Counted from the first letter of the stretch, positions 8,181-16,598 are shown. The stretch: DNA of 64,000 bases from Rhodococcus spelaei (GCF_006704125.1 NZ_VIGH01000001.1:372001-436000); one strand, 5' to 3'. The notes: generated from the sequence alone by a model not told the origin. Made by a program: numbers and translations.

Positions 8181-9182
8181 ATGACCGAGAGCGCAGTTCG
8201 TGGAGAGTTCGCCCCGCTGGCGGAGCCGTACCGACGGGAGTTGCTGGCCCACTGTTACCGAATGTCAGGCTCGGTGCACGACGCCGAGGACCTGGTCCAG
8301 GAGGTGTACCTGAAGGCGTGGCGGGCCTACGACCGGTTCGAGGGCCGCTCCTCGCTGCGGACCTGGCTGTACCGGATCGCGACGACCACGTGCCTGACCG
8401 CGCTCGAGAGCAAGGGCAAGCGACCGTTGCCCACCGGCCTCGGCGCGCCCAGCTCCGACCCTGCCGACGACCTCGTCGAACAGCGGGAGGTGCCGTGGCT
8501 CGAGCCGATTCCCGACACCCTGCTCGGCACCGGAGCGAGCGATCCCGCGGTGGTCGCGACGTCCCGCGAGAGCATGAGGCTGGCGCTGATCGCGGCGCTG
8601 CAGTTCCTGCCGCCGAAGCAGCGGGCGGTGCTGATCCTGCGTGAGGTGCTGGCCTGGCCTGCGGCGGACGTGGCCGAGCTGCTCGGCACCAGCACCGCGG
8701 CAGTCAACAGTGCGTTGCAGCGGGCCCGCGCGCAGATCGACCAGGCCGCGCCGACGGAGGACGCCGTCGTGGAACCGGTCCGGCCGGATCAGCGTGAGCT
8801 GCTCGACCGGTACATGGCGGCGTTCGAGACGTACGACATGGCGGCATTGAAGGAACTGTTCACCGAGGACGCGGTCTGGGAGATGCCGCCGTTCGTCGGC
8901 TGGTACCAGGGTCCGGACGCGATCCGTTCTCTCATCGAGAACAACTGCCCGGCACAGGGGCCCGGCGACATGAAGCTGATTCCGACGGTGTCGAACGGGC
9001 AGCCGGCGTTCGCGATGTACATGCGCGACCCCGACGGCGTCCACCGCGCGTTCCAGCTGCAGGTGGTCACGCTGGGACCGTCCGGGATCGGTCACGTGAC
9101 CGCGTTCTTCGACGTCGCGCTGTTCGCCAAGTTCGGTCTGCCCGAAGTGTGGGGCGCTCCGTCGGCTCCGCTCGAGTCATGA
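8181..9182 (+). CDS. ECF sigma factor with C-terminal SnoaL-like domain (SigG/SigJ type)
   Basis: A 333-residue protein. Region 2 is at ~14-80 (CYRMSGSVHDAEDLVQEVYL, FEGRSSLRTWLYRIA), region 4 at ~130-190 (LQFLPPKQRAVLILREVLAW, LLGTSTAAVNSALQRARAQI). An NTF2/SnoaL-like domain at ~205-320 (RYMAAFETYDMAALKELFTE, DAVWEMPPFVGWYQGPD) replaces the need for a separate anti-sigma factor. No anti-sigma gene is next to it. Start ATG 8181 is 6 nt after a strong GGAAGGGTGAGG site. Its stop overlaps the next gene's start (ATGA), so the two are co-translated. Confidence 0.9.
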   Translation: MTESAVRGEFAPLAEPYRRELLAHCYRMSGSVHDAEDLVQEVYLKAWRAYDRFEGRSSLRTWLYRIATTTCLTALESKGKRPLPTGLGAPSSDPADDLVEQREVPWLEPIPDTLLGTGASDPAVVATSRESMRLALIAALQFLPPKQRAVLILREVLAWPAADVAELLGTSTAAVNSALQRARAQIDQAAPTEDAVVEPVRPDQRELLDRYMAAFETYDMAALKELFTEDAVWEMPPFVGWYQGPDAIRSLIENNCPAQGPGDMKLIPTVSNGQPAFAMYMRDPDGVHRAFQLQVVTLGPSGIGHVTAFFDVALFAKFGLPEVWGAPSAPLES

Positions 9183-9784
9183 CCGGCAGCGCGGTGGTGT
9201 GGCCGGTGGCCGACCCGGTCGCACTGCTCGAGCGGGCAATCGGTTACACGCTCGGCAGCCTGCAACTGGTGACGCCGCAGGACATGTCGGCGCCCACGCC
9301 GTGTCGTGAGTGGGACCTGCGGGCACTGCTGGCACACATGAACGACGCCCTCGCGACCCTGCAGGAGGCCGTCGACGATCGGACGGTGACGCTGGTCCCC
9401 GACCCGGTGGCGCCCGATCCCGATGCCGATCCCGTTGCCGCCCTACGGGATCGGGCCTGTCATCTGCTCGGGTCCTGGGCCGGGTCCGGTGACCCCGCGC
9501 CCATCCGGATCGGCGAGGTCCCGGTGCTGGCGGACATCGTGCCCTCCGCCGGGGCGCTCGAGGTCGCGGTACACGGGTGGGACGTGTCCGTCGCGTGTGG
9601 TCGCCCCCGTCCGATACCGTCCGCCCTCGCGGGCGAATTGCTCACCTGCGCAGCGCTATTCGTCACGGATGCGGACCGGTCGGTGCGCTTCGGCCCGCCC
9701 GTCGAGGTGTCGGGAGATGCGGGGGCGGGGGAGCGGTTGCTGGCGTTCCTCGGGCGTGATCCGCGTGGTCTACCCCGGCCTTAA
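9179..9784 (+). CDS. DinB-superfamily protein, TIGR03086/maleylpyruvate-isomerase-like
   Basis: A 201-residue protein with the four-helix DinB-like fold used by mycothiol-dependent enzymes: PTPCREWDLRALLAHMNDAL near residue 42 and ALEVAVHGWDVSVACGRP near residue 128 supply the metal-binding His residues. TIGR03086 proteins are of unknown substrate. Translation is coupled to the ECF sigma factor through an ATGA overlap, so it is probably part of that stress response. It converges on the TetR gene, and the two stop codons share TTAA at 9781-9784. Confidence 0.8.
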   Translation: MTGSAVVWPVADPVALLERAIGYTLGSLQLVTPQDMSAPTPCREWDLRALLAHMNDALATLQEAVDDRTVTLVPDPVAPDPDADPVAALRDRACHLLGSWAGSGDPAPIRIGEVPVLADIVPSAGALEVAVHGWDVSVACGRPRPIPSALAGELLTCAALFVTDADRSVRFGPPVEVSGDAGAGERLLAFLGRDPRGLPRP

Positions 9785-10341
9785 CCGAGCGACAGGTCGA
9801 TCAGCCGCTGCGCCGCCAGGTCGGTTCGTTCGATGTCGCCGGTGATGAGCCGATCCAGCAGGATGCCACGAAGGCCGGACACGAGCAGCGTTGAAACCAC
9901 GGTCGCCTCGCCCACCTCGGATCCGAGCCGCACGAGTACACCGGTGAGCGAGGCAACCAGTGTTTCGATGGCTGCCGTGGAGTACTCGACGAACGGTCCC
10001 TGCTGCACGCACGCGGTGCCCATCACCTGCAGTAGTACCCGCGTATGGGTGGAATGCTCGCCGCTCGTCAGCGCAGCCCACAACTCCCGCATCCTGGCCG
10101 GGAGCATCGCCCGACTCGACACGTCGGCGAACCGTTCTTCGATGTCGGGCCGCTGCGTTGCCAGTGCCTGCGCGAGCAACTCCTCCTTGCTGCCGAAGTA
10201 GTGGATGAGCATTCGCGAACTCGTGCCCAGCGCCGCCGCGAGGGGGCGCAGGGACAGGTCGGCGAGACCGCGTTCGCCGATGTAGTCGATTACCTGGGCG
10301 AGAATTTCCGCGCGTTTCGCGTGGTCGGGTGGGCGAGCCAT
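9781..10341 (-). CDS. TetR-family regulator
   Basis: A 186-residue protein. The N-terminal helix-turn-helix is clear: AEILAQVIDYIGERGLADLS then LRPLAAALGTSSRMLIHYFG followed by SKEELLAQAL. The ligand domain that follows is a standard all-helical type. It is divergent from a beta-ketoacyl synthase gene across 40 bp, and two 18-bp palindromes with the half-site CTGTAGCG flank and overlap that gap. Inference: it represses the ketoacyl synthase and itself, with an acyl-type ligand most likely. Confidence 0.88.
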   Translation of the reverse strand: MARPPDHAKRAEILAQVIDYIGERGLADLSLRPLAAALGTSSRMLIHYFGSKEELLAQALATQRPDIEERFADVSSRAMLPARMRELWAALTSGEHSTHTRVLLQVMGTACVQQGPFVEYSTAAIETLVASLTGVLVRLGSEVGEATVVSTLLVSGLRGILLDRLITGDIERTDLAAQRLIDLSLG

Positions 10342-10348
10342 GGGTTGA

Positions 10349-10366
10349 CTGTAGCGACCGCTACAG
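10349..10366. promoter_or_regulatory. TetR operator 1, CTGTAGCG-AC-CGCTACAG
   Basis: A perfect 8+8 bp inverted repeat around a 2-bp centre, 8 nt upstream of the TetR start codon in the divergent promoter region. Confidence 0.7.
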
Positions 10367-10381
10367 GTATTTGTTGTCATC

Positions 10382-11635
10382 GTGACTGTAACGATCGCTT
10401 CAGAAACTGCCCGTCGTGTGCGGCCCGTCGTGGCCACCGCTGTTGCGGCGACGACGTCGATCGCGGACTGCATCGACGACACGTGGGACGGTTTGCTGCA
10501 CGGCCGCAGTGGGATTGCCCAACTCGAAGACGAGTTCGTGGACCAGTACGACCTCCCGGTACGCATCGGCGGCAAGTTGCAATCGCTGCCATCGGCGAGG
10601 TTGACCAGGGTGGAACATCGCAGGCACTCGTTCGTCGAACAGATGGCCCTCGTGCTCGGTAGGCAGGTCTGGGCCGAAGCGGGCAGTCCCGAGGTCGACC
10701 GTGAACGACTCGCGGTGGTGGTCGGTACCGGGCTCGGCGGCGGCGACGCCCTGGTCGACGCGGTCGATGCGCTTCGCGGCGGCGGGTACCGAAAAGTCTC
10801 GCCGATGTCCGTTCCGATGGTGATGCCCAACGGGCCGGCCGCGACTGTTGGTCTCGAAATCGGAGCCAAGGGAGGTGTTTTCGCACCGACCTCGGCCTGT
10901 TCGTCGGGATCGGAGGCTATCGCGCACGCCTGGCGACTGATCGCCACGGGTGAGGCCGACGTCGTCGTCGCCGGTGGTGTCGAAGGACAGATCGGCGCCG
11001 TCCCGATCGCGAGTTTCGCCATGATGCGCGCCATGAGCACCCGAAATGGAGAACCGGATCGCGCGTCACGCCCATTCGACCGCGACCGAGACGGCTTCGT
11101 GATGGGCGAGGCAGGCGCACTCATGGTGCTCGAGTCCGAAGCGCACGCAAGGGCCCGTGGGGCAGAGGCATTCGGCCGAGTGCTCGGGGCCGGCATCACC
11201 TCCGACGCATTCCACATCGTGGCTTCCGACCCCGACGGAATCGGGGCCGCTCGTGCGATGCGCAAGGCGATCGAGAGCGCCGGCCTCAGCCCCTCGGACA
11301 TCGACCACGTCAACGCTCACGCGACGTCCACCCCGGTGGGCGACGCGTCCGAAGCGAACGCGATCATGGCGGTGACCAAGGGCGCGACGGTCTATGCGCC
11401 GAAGTCGGCCCTCGGTCACTCGATCGGGGCGGTCGGCGCCCTCGAGGCGATCCTCACCATGTCGACGATTCGTGATCAGGTTGTCCCGCCGACCTTGAAC
11501 CTCGAAAACCAGGATCCTGCAGTAGATCTGGACATCGTCTCAGGTTCCGCGCGCAATCAGCGGGTAGACTACGACCTGAGCAATTCGTTCGGCTTCGGCG
11601 GCCACAACGTCACCCTGGCCTTCGGTCGGGCGTAG
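10382..11635 (+). CDS. beta-ketoacyl-ACP synthase II-type (KasA/KasB-like)
   Basis: A 417-residue condensing enzyme of the fatty-acid/mycolate FAS-II type. The catalytic set is complete: Cys173 ([10 protein letters not shown]), His313 ([11 protein letters not shown]), Lys341 and His346 ([11 protein letters not shown]). These positions nearly match KasA of M. tuberculosis. It stands alone without acpM, fabD or the other kas gene, and has its own TetR, so it is probably a conditional condensing enzyme, not the core one. The start is uncertain: GTG 10382 has no ribosome binding site and the second operator lies over it, so transcripts may be leaderless; GTG 10418 is an alternative. Confidence 0.9.
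   Translation: MTVTIASETARRVRPVVATAVAATTSIADCIDDTWDGLLHGRSGIAQLEDEFVDQYDLPVRIGGKLQSLPSARLTRVEHRRHSFVEQMALVLGRQVWAEAGSPEVDRERLAVVVGTGLGGGDALVDAVDALRGGGYRKVSPMSVPMVMPNGPAATVGLEIGAKGGVFAPTSACSSGSEAIAHAWRLIATGEADVVVAGGVEGQIGAVPIASFAMMRAMSTRNGEPDRASRPFDRDRDGFVMGEAGALMVLESEAHARARGAEAFGRVLGAGITSDAFHIVASDPDGIGAARAMRKAIESAGLSPSDIDHVNAHATSTPVGDASEANAIMAVTKGATVYAPKSALGHSIGAVGALEAILTMSTIRDQVVPPTLNLENQDPAVDLDIVSGSARNQRVDYDLSNSFGFGGHNVTLAFGRA
10386..10403. promoter_or_regulatory. TetR operator 2, CTGTAACG-AT-CGCTTCAG
   Basis: An imperfect copy of operator 1: same length, with one changed base in each arm, centred 37 bp away. It overlaps the first codons of the ketoacyl synthase gene, a position that would block transcription start or early elongation. 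Confidence 0.55.
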
Positions 11636-11648
11636 CGACGATGCTCCC

Positions 11649-12007
11649 CTAGTCGGCCGCCGCGATCGCCCGCAGCACCCCGAACGTCTCCTGCTCGTCC
11701 TGTTCGGTGCCGGGGTACCGGTCCGCGAGATCCATGCCGGCGGAACGACTTGCGTGTCACCGACGCGGCCGTCGTCCAGGACGAGCTGACCGATCTTCGC
11801 GAAGTCGCGCGCGGTGGCGTTGATGCAGCAGAACGCCTTCTCCTGCCCGCCGCCCCGGTCGAGGTTCCAGGTGGCGTCGTTCTCCGCGCCGATCGGACCC
11901 CACAGGTCGTGTGAACTGCGCGCCCCGGTGGTCGCGGACGAAGGCGTCGAGGTCGCGGGTGAGGTACATCCGGGTGGTGCCGGTCAGGGGGGTCATCGAT
12001 GACGGCA
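11649..12007 (-). pseudogene. decayed serine hydrolase (beta-lactamase/EstB type) fragment
   Basis: No intact frame spans this stretch, but the minus strand encodes pieces of a penicillin-binding-protein-like serine hydrolase in different frames. One piece reads DLWGPIGAENDATWNLDRGG then GQEKAFCCINATARDFAKIG and QLVLDDGRVGDTQVVPPAWI, typical of the C-terminal half of the family. The catalytic SxxK region is missing. The end of the sequence continues in another frame. It is a remnant by frameshift and deletion, filling the otherwise empty gap after the ketoacyl synthase gene. Confidence 0.65.
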
Positions 12008-12044
12008 AGGCGGCCCCGGCGGCGACGCGGAATCGCGAAACGGG

Positions 12045-12596
12045 CTACGCGACGCCCTCCCAGGCGAACGGGGCGAAGGCCTCGTCGACCGGCGCCCCGG
12101 TCATGCGGTTGGCGAAGGTCGACAGTGTGTAGGTGCCGAGGCCCAGCACGACCTCCAGCGCCTGCCGGGGGGTGAAGCCGGCGTCGAGGAACGCGCGCAT
12201 CCGGACGTCGTCGACGGCGCCCGCGGTATCGAGCACGGCCAGGGTGAACTGCCGCAGCGTCTCCAGGCGCGGATCGCCGAGCGGACGGCGCTCACGTAGC
12301 GCGGCAATGAGTTCGGGCGAGGCTGCGTCCCGGGTGAGTCGCGCCGAGTGCAGGGCGACGCAGAGGTGGCATTCGTGGCGCGTGGCGATCGCGAAGACCA
12401 CCACCTCGCGTTCGAGGTGGCTCAGCGTGCCGTGCTCGAACAGGGCGTTCGTCCTGGCGAATGCCTGCGTCAGTTCCGGCGACTCGGCCATCAGTGCCGT
12501 CGCGGCGGGGAGGAAGCCGAACTGCTGCTCGACCGCGGCCATGGTCGGGCGGGCGGCGGTCGGGGCGGTCGCGGTGGTGTGGGCGGTGAACGTCAT
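12045..12596 (-). CDS. AhpD/carboxymuconolactone decarboxylase-family protein
   Basis: A 183-residue protein with the CMD helical fold. The redox motif EC-xx-C-xxx-H is intact (Glu75, Cys76, Cys79, His83) in AIATRHECHLCVALHSARL, as in alkylhydroperoxidase-like enzymes that reduce peroxides via a cysteine pair. ATG 12596 follows AAGGAAG by 6 nt. It is divergent from a MarR regulator with palindromic GACAAC/GTTGTC sites between them, so peroxide- or electrophile-responsive control by MarR is likely (inference). Confidence 0.85.
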   Translation of the reverse strand: MTFTAHTTATAPTAARPTMAAVEQQFGFLPAATALMAESPELTQAFARTNALFEHGTLSHLEREVVVFAIATRHECHLCVALHSARLTRDAASPELIAALRERRPLGDPRLETLRQFTLAVLDTAGAVDDVRMRAFLDAGFTPRQALEVVLGLGTYTLSTFANRMTGAPVDEAFAPFAWEGVA

Positions 12597-12619
12597 GGTG
12601 GCTTCCTTCGGATAGGGTC

Positions 12620-12655
12620 GACAACGTGGTTGTCCAAACGGTAAACCTGGTTGTC
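12620..12655. promoter_or_regulatory. MarR operator region with GACAAC-GTG-GTTGTC palindrome
   Basis: A perfect 6+6 bp palindrome with a 3-bp centre lies at 12620-12634. The GGTTGTC half-site recurs at 12649-12655, 21 bp (two helical turns) further on. It lies between the divergent ahpD-like and marR genes. Confidence 0.6.
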
Positions 12656-12677
12656 GATATTGCGCAAGGGGTGCGAC

Positions 12678-13148
12678 ATGAGTGAGCGCGCGGGTCCGGG
12701 CTTCGAACTGCCCCTCTTGCTGTTTGCCGGGTTCCGGTCGCTGATCGACGAGACGCACCGCAGGCTTGCGGAGCAGGGACATCCGGACATGCGGCCCGCG
12801 TACGGATTCGCGATGCAGGCGGTCGGGCTCGACGGTGCCAGCGCCAGTGAGGTGGGCAGGCGACTCGGCATCTCGAAGCAGGCTGCCGGCAAGACCCTCG
12901 ACCGCCTGGAGTCGATGGGATACGTTTCCCGACAACCGGATCCGTCGGATGCCCGGGCCAAGCGGGTGGTGCTCACCGAACTGGGCCTCGACAGCCTGCG
13001 ACGCGCGGGCGCAATCTTCGACCGGTTGCAGGCCGACTGGGCGCGCGCGATCGGGGCCGACAGGCTCCGCGCCCTCGAGGACGACCTGCGCACCGTCACC
13101 GCCGGTCAGGCGTACCGGCTGGACGCGCAGGCCTGGTTCGGCGGCTGA
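12678..13148 (+). CDS. MarR-family regulator
   Basis: A 156-residue winged-helix protein: LDGASASEVGRRLGISKQAA then GKTLDRLESMGYVSRQPDPS DARAKRVVLTELG is the classic MarR recognition helix and wing. The N-terminus (LPLLLFAGFRSLIDETHRRL) forms the dimerisation helix. ATG 12678 follows AAGGGG by 7 nt. It is the probable repressor of the divergent AhpD-like gene. The sensor ligand is unknown; no obvious lone redox Cys is present. Confidence 0.88.
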   Translation: MSERAGPGFELPLLLFAGFRSLIDETHRRLAEQGHPDMRPAYGFAMQAVGLDGASASEVGRRLGISKQAAGKTLDRLESMGYVSRQPDPSDARAKRVVLTELGLDSLRRAGAIFDRLQADWARAIGADRLRALEDDLRTVTAGQAYRLDAQAWFGG

Positions 13149-13156
13149 CGAGCGGC

Positions 13157-13732
13157 TCAGTCGCCGTAGAAGCTCGCCGCATCCACCTCGGCGAGCGGGA
13201 TCCGGTCCGGTGTCCTGCCCGCCGCGGACCGGCCGGTGGTCGCCGGCCGGCGCTCTCGCAGCGTGACTGCGAGCGCGGGCTCCTCGTCGATCCGTTGGAC
13301 CAGGCAGTAGACGGCGGCAAGGTGGTGCAGGCACGGGTTCCGGCGGCCCGCGCACCCGCAGGTCGTGGTGTGGTCGGCGACGTCACCGGTCACCGAGATG
13401 CCCTTCGCGACAAGGTCGGCAACCACGCTGTCGGGAATCTCGCCCGCCGCGACCCGACGGTCGCGGGCGCCGACGCGGGTGAGCAGGGCGCGGGCGGCGG
13501 TCGACTCCTTGCGGTCCCACAGTGGCAGGTCGATCCCGACCGGGACGGTCTTGCCGCGGACGGTGACCTCGGCTCGGATCCGGCCCGCCTCGACGGCGGT
13601 GAGGGTGACCGAGCCGTTTCCGGCCAGCGTGCGAGCTTGGGGCAACAGTGAATTCGGCGTCGACGTAGTCGTGGACTCGACCGTCCGCAGCCACGCCCGT
13701 CCCCATGCGGTGACTCCGAGCTTCGTGGCCAT
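13157..13732 (-). CDS. SWIM zinc-finger protein
   Basis: A 191-residue protein with a SWIM domain near residues 125-150: CGCAGRRNPCLHHLAAVYCL carries the CxC...CxH zinc ligands. The N-terminal part (KLGVTAWGRAWLRTVES) is the usual beginning of SWIM partners of SNF2 proteins. Its ATG overlaps the stop of the upstream SNF2-family gene (TGATG), so the two are translationally coupled and likely form one DNA-remodelling complex. It is slightly short for the family. The function in bacteria is not established. Confidence 0.85.
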   Translation of the reverse strand: MATKLGVTAWGRAWLRTVESTTTSTPNSLLPQARTLAGNGSVTLTAVEAGRIRAEVTVRGKTVPVGIDLPLWDRKESTAARALLTRVGARDRRVAAGEIPDSVVADLVAKGISVTGDVADHTTTCGCAGRRNPCLHHLAAVYCLVQRIDEEPALAVTLRERRPATTGRSAAGRTPDRIPLAEVDAASFYGD

Positions 13733-15585
13733 CAGTTTGCTCCGATCGCGTCGAGGTCGAGCAGGGCGCGCAGCTGCGCGTCGGGCAGGTCCGCGAGTGC
13801 GGCCTCCGCGTTGCCGGAGATCGACTCCGCGACAGCACGTTTCGACTCGTGCATCGCGGCGATGTGGTCCTCGACGGTGCCGCCGGTGACGAGGGTGTGC
13901 ACGTTGACGGTGCGCCGCTGGCCGATCCGGTGGGCGCGGTCGGTGGCCTGATCCTCCACGGCCGGGTTCCACCAGCGGTCGTAGTGCAGGACATGGCTCG
14001 CCCGAGTGAGATTGAGTCCGAAACCCGCCGCCCGGAGACTGAGGATCAGCACCGGCGGCGCGTCGGGTGCGGACTGGAAGGCCTCGACGAGCTCGTCGCG
14101 GCGCGCCACGCTCAGCCCGCCGTGCAGGAACGGAACCTCGCCCAGGCCCAGTTCGGCGGTCAGGTGCGACGACAGCAGCTCGCCCATGGTGCGGTACTGG
14201 GTGAACACGAGCGCGCGGTCGCCGTCCGCGACGATCTCCGACAGCATTTCGGTTGCGCGGTCGAACTTTCCGGACCGCCCCGACAACCGGTCGCCCTCGT
14301 GACCGAGCTGCGCGGGGTGGTTGCACACCTGCTTGAGGGTGGTCAACAGCGCCAGCACGTTGCCGCGCCGGGCGATGCCGCTGCCCAGTCCCGCGTCGAA
14401 CGCGGTCTCCACGGCGGCGCGGTACAGGCGAGCCTGCTCGTCGGTCAAGGTGCACGCGATCGTCGCGTACTGCTTCGGGGGCAGGTCCGTCGCGACCAGT
14501 GCCTTGGTGCGGCGCAAGACGTACGGGTCGATCACCGTGGCCAGGCGCGCCGCGGCCGAGGCGGAGCGACCGGACTCGATCGGCGCGGCGAACCGCTGCC
14601 GGAACCGGGACCGGGTGCCCAGCACCCCCGGGTTGGTGACGTGCAGCAGCGACCACAGTTCCTCGAGCCGGTTCTCGACCGGCGTGCCCGTCATCGCGAC
14701 CTTGATCGTCGCCTCCAGCCGGGCGGCAGCCTTGGCGGCCTGCGAGCCGGGATTCTTGATCTGCTGGGCCTCGTCGAAGATCACCGCGTCCCACTTCGCC
14801 GCCGCCAGGGCGTCGGCGTCGGAGCGCAGGACGCTGTAGCTGGTCAGGACGATGGAAGTCGGGTCTGCCGGCAGGGATCGGTGCGGACCGTGGTGCACCG
14901 TCACCGCGAGGTCCGGTGCGAAACGGTCGATCTCCCGCCGCCAGTTGCCGATCACCGAGGTCGGGCACACCACCAGGTGCGGGCCCGGGCGGGTGGCCAG
15001 CAGGGCGATCGCCTGCAGCGTCTTGCCCAGGCCCATCTCGTCGGCCAGGATGCCGCCGCCCTCGCCCGCGAGCGCGCGGAGCCAGGCCACCCCGTGAATC
15101 TGGTAGGGCCGTAGGGTCGCTCGGATGCGCGCGGCCCGAAGGTCCCGGGTGAGGGCGGCGGTCGCGCCGAACCGGCGCAGCGTCGCCGCCGCCCCGTCGA
15201 TGGTGGACTCGTCGCCGTCGAGGGCCGCATGCGCGGCGGCCGGCATCGACGCGGCGAGATCGGCGACGTCGCCGTCCGCCACCTGCGCCGCTCGCTGCCA
15301 GGCCCGCACCGACGCCCCCACCTCGTCGGCGGGCAGGTCGGGACGCAGGTCGCGCAGCGCGGGCAGGGCCGTGGGCACGTCGACCAGTCGTGCCTGCACG
15401 GTCCGCGGTGCGACCGTCGTCGCGTCGACGGGCACCGCGAGCCGCACCTGCGCCGGAGTGCCGGACGGGAGGCCGTATGCCGTCAGGGCCGCCTCGACGT
15501 CGTCGACGCCCCACCACGCGAGCGACGCCTGCGCGGGCACGAGGGTGGCCTGCAGGCGTCCGGGATTCGGGTTCGACTCGTCCAT
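13732..15585 (-). CDS. SNF2-family DNA-dependent ATPase (HepA/RapA-like helicase)
   Basis: A 617-residue protein. After an N-terminal domain (~1-180), the helicase core has the Walker A motif GGILADEMGLGKTLQ (~residue 205), motif II FDEAQQIKN (~290), motif III AMTGTPVENRLEELWS, and the C-terminal RecA domain with VFTQYRTMGELL, LHGGLS, LILSLRAAGFGLNLTRASHV and TDRAHRIGQ. SNF2 proteins translocate on duplex DNA and displace proteins. It is shorter than typical bacterial members (~900-1000 aa). A TANNNT element (TACCCT) 8 nt before ATG 15585 suggests a near-leaderless transcript. In operon with the SWIM protein. Confidence 0.92.
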   Translation of the reverse strand: MDESNPNPGRLQATLVPAQASLAWWGVDDVEAALTAYGLPSGTPAQVRLAVPVDATTVAPRTVQARLVDVPTALPALRDLRPDLPADEVGASVRAWQRAAQVADGDVADLAASMPAAAHAALDGDESTIDGAAATLRRFGATAALTRDLRAARIRATLRPYQIHGVAWLRALAGEGGGILADEMGLGKTLQAIALLATRPGPHLVVCPTSVIGNWRREIDRFAPDLAVTVHHGPHRSLPADPTSIVLTSYSVLRSDADALAAAKWDAVIFDEAQQIKNPGSQAAKAAARLEATIKVAMTGTPVENRLEELWSLLHVTNPGVLGTRSRFRQRFAAPIESGRSASAAARLATVIDPYVLRRTKALVATDLPPKQYATIACTLTDEQARLYRAAVETAFDAGLGSGIARRGNVLALLTTLKQVCNHPAQLGHEGDRLSGRSGKFDRATEMLSEIVADGDRALVFTQYRTMGELLSSHLTAELGLGEVPFLHGGLSVARRDELVEAFQSAPDAPPVLILSLRAAGFGLNLTRASHVLHYDRWWNPAVEDQATDRAHRIGQRRTVNVHTLVTGGTVEDHIAAMHESKRAVAESISGNAEAALADLPDAQLRALLDLDAIGAN

Positions 15586-15697
15586 GGTCGCCGAGGGTAG
15601 CGCCGGCCCCGCTCTTCTTGCCACGATAAATCTGCAGTTCAGCTGTGGTTTTCCCGACATTGACGGAACCCGGTCTGTGCGGCTCTGACCGGGCGGC

Positions 15698-15724
15698 GAT
15701 GAGTTTTCCGACCGCCGCTGGTCT
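15698..15724 (+). promoter_or_regulatory. putative ECF-type promoter (GATGAGTTTT-N12-GGTCT) of doxX
   Basis: It is identical in both blocks and in spacing to the element before the ECF sigma gene (8119-8145). It ends 55 nt before the doxX-like start codon. Confidence 0.55.
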
Positions 15725-15779
15725 ACCTGGCAACAGCTTCACGCACCGTGCGCGGAGCATCAGGCCCGAGGAGCCCGCC

Positions 15780-16223
15780 ATGACCACCACGCCGCACACC
15801 TCGACCATCGCCCCCGCGACCGTCGCCGGCACCCACCCGATCTCGCCGCGCACCCGGCTCGTCGGACGCATCGTCACGGGCGTCGTCGTCCTGTTCTTCC
15901 TCTTCGACTCGCTCACCCACATCGCGAACGTCGAACAGGTGCGCACCGCGATGGCCGACCTCGGGTTCGACCCGAGCCTGAACCGGGTGTTCGGCGTGGT
16001 GCTGCTCGCGTGCCTGGTGATCTACCTGGTGCCCGTCACGTCGATCCTCGGCGCGGTCCTGCTGACCGGCTACCTGGGCGGGGCGGTGGCCACGAACCTG
16101 CTCACCGAGCAGCCGATCCTGAGCACCACCCTGGCCCCGATCTACTTCGGGATCCTGGTCTGGGGCGGGCTGTACCTGCGCGACGCCCGGGTTCGGGCGA
16201 TCATGCCGCTCGTCCGCCGCTGA
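15780..16223 (+). CDS. DoxX-like membrane protein
   Basis: A 147-residue protein with four membrane helices (VGRIVTGVVVLFFLFDSLTH, NRVFGVVLLACLVIYLVPV, SILGAVLLTGYLGGAVATN, TLAPIYFGILVWGGLYL). This matches DoxX-like proteins, which are linked to thiol and oxidative stress in mycobacteria; the biochemical role is unclear. ATG 15780 follows GAGGAG by 6 nt. The promoter-like element it shares with the ECF sigma gene makes it a candidate target of that sigma factor. A strong hairpin ends the unit. Confidence 0.82.
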   Translation: MTTTPHTSTIAPATVAGTHPISPRTRLVGRIVTGVVVLFFLFDSLTHIANVEQVRTAMADLGFDPSLNRVFGVVLLACLVIYLVPVTSILGAVLLTGYLGGAVATNLLTEQPILSTTLAPIYFGILVWGGLYLRDARVRAIMPLVRR

Positions 16224-16249
16224 CGCCGCGTCCCGCGTGCCACCGTCCT

Positions 16250-16292
16250 GAATGGGCCATCCGGTCAGTTCAACTGACCGGATGGCCCATTC
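16250..16292 (+). terminator. very stable hairpin after doxX
   Basis: GAATGGGCCATCCGGTCAG pairs perfectly with its complement (about 19-bp stem, TTCAA loop), 26 nt after the doxX stop. There is no T-run, as is common for actinobacterial terminators. Confidence 0.75.
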
Positions 16293-16387
16293 GGTGCGGG
16301 TGGGGGCGGGACTCCGGGCGAAGATCAGGGTCGAATTCGGGGTGACACCTGATGCGCCGACCCCGGCCCGGGCGACAGGATGTCGAC

Positions 16388-16588
16388 ATGACCTTCGACA
16401 GCAACACCACCAAGCCCTTCGCCCGCTCGACCACGCAGCGCATGCTCGGCGGCGTGTGCGGCGGCATCGCCGAGTACTTCGGGGTCGACGCCAACCTCGT
16501 GCGAGCCGGCGCCGTCCTCGCCGCCTTCGCCACCGGTGGCACCGCCGTCCTCGTCTACCTCGCGCTGTGGATGCTGTTGCCCGCGTGA
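16388..16588 (+). CDS. PspC-domain small membrane protein
   Basis: A 66-residue protein consisting of one PspC domain: LGGVCGGIAEYFGVDANLVR followed by a hydrophobic helix (AGAVLAAFATGGTAVLVYLALWMLLP). PspC proteins sense envelope stress in enteric bacteria; actinobacterial single-domain copies are of unknown role. It ends 10 nt before the convergent MFS gene stop. Confidence 0.85.
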   Translation: MTFDSNTTKPFARSTTQRMLGGVCGGIAEYFGVDANLVRAGAVLAAFATGGTAVLVYLALWMLLPA

Positions 16589-16598
16589 GGTCGTCGGA

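Noticed and set aside
9781-11313. 510-aa version of the TetR gene
   Set aside because: The N-terminal 324 residues are antisense to the ketoacyl synthase. The TetR domain begins at ATG 10341.
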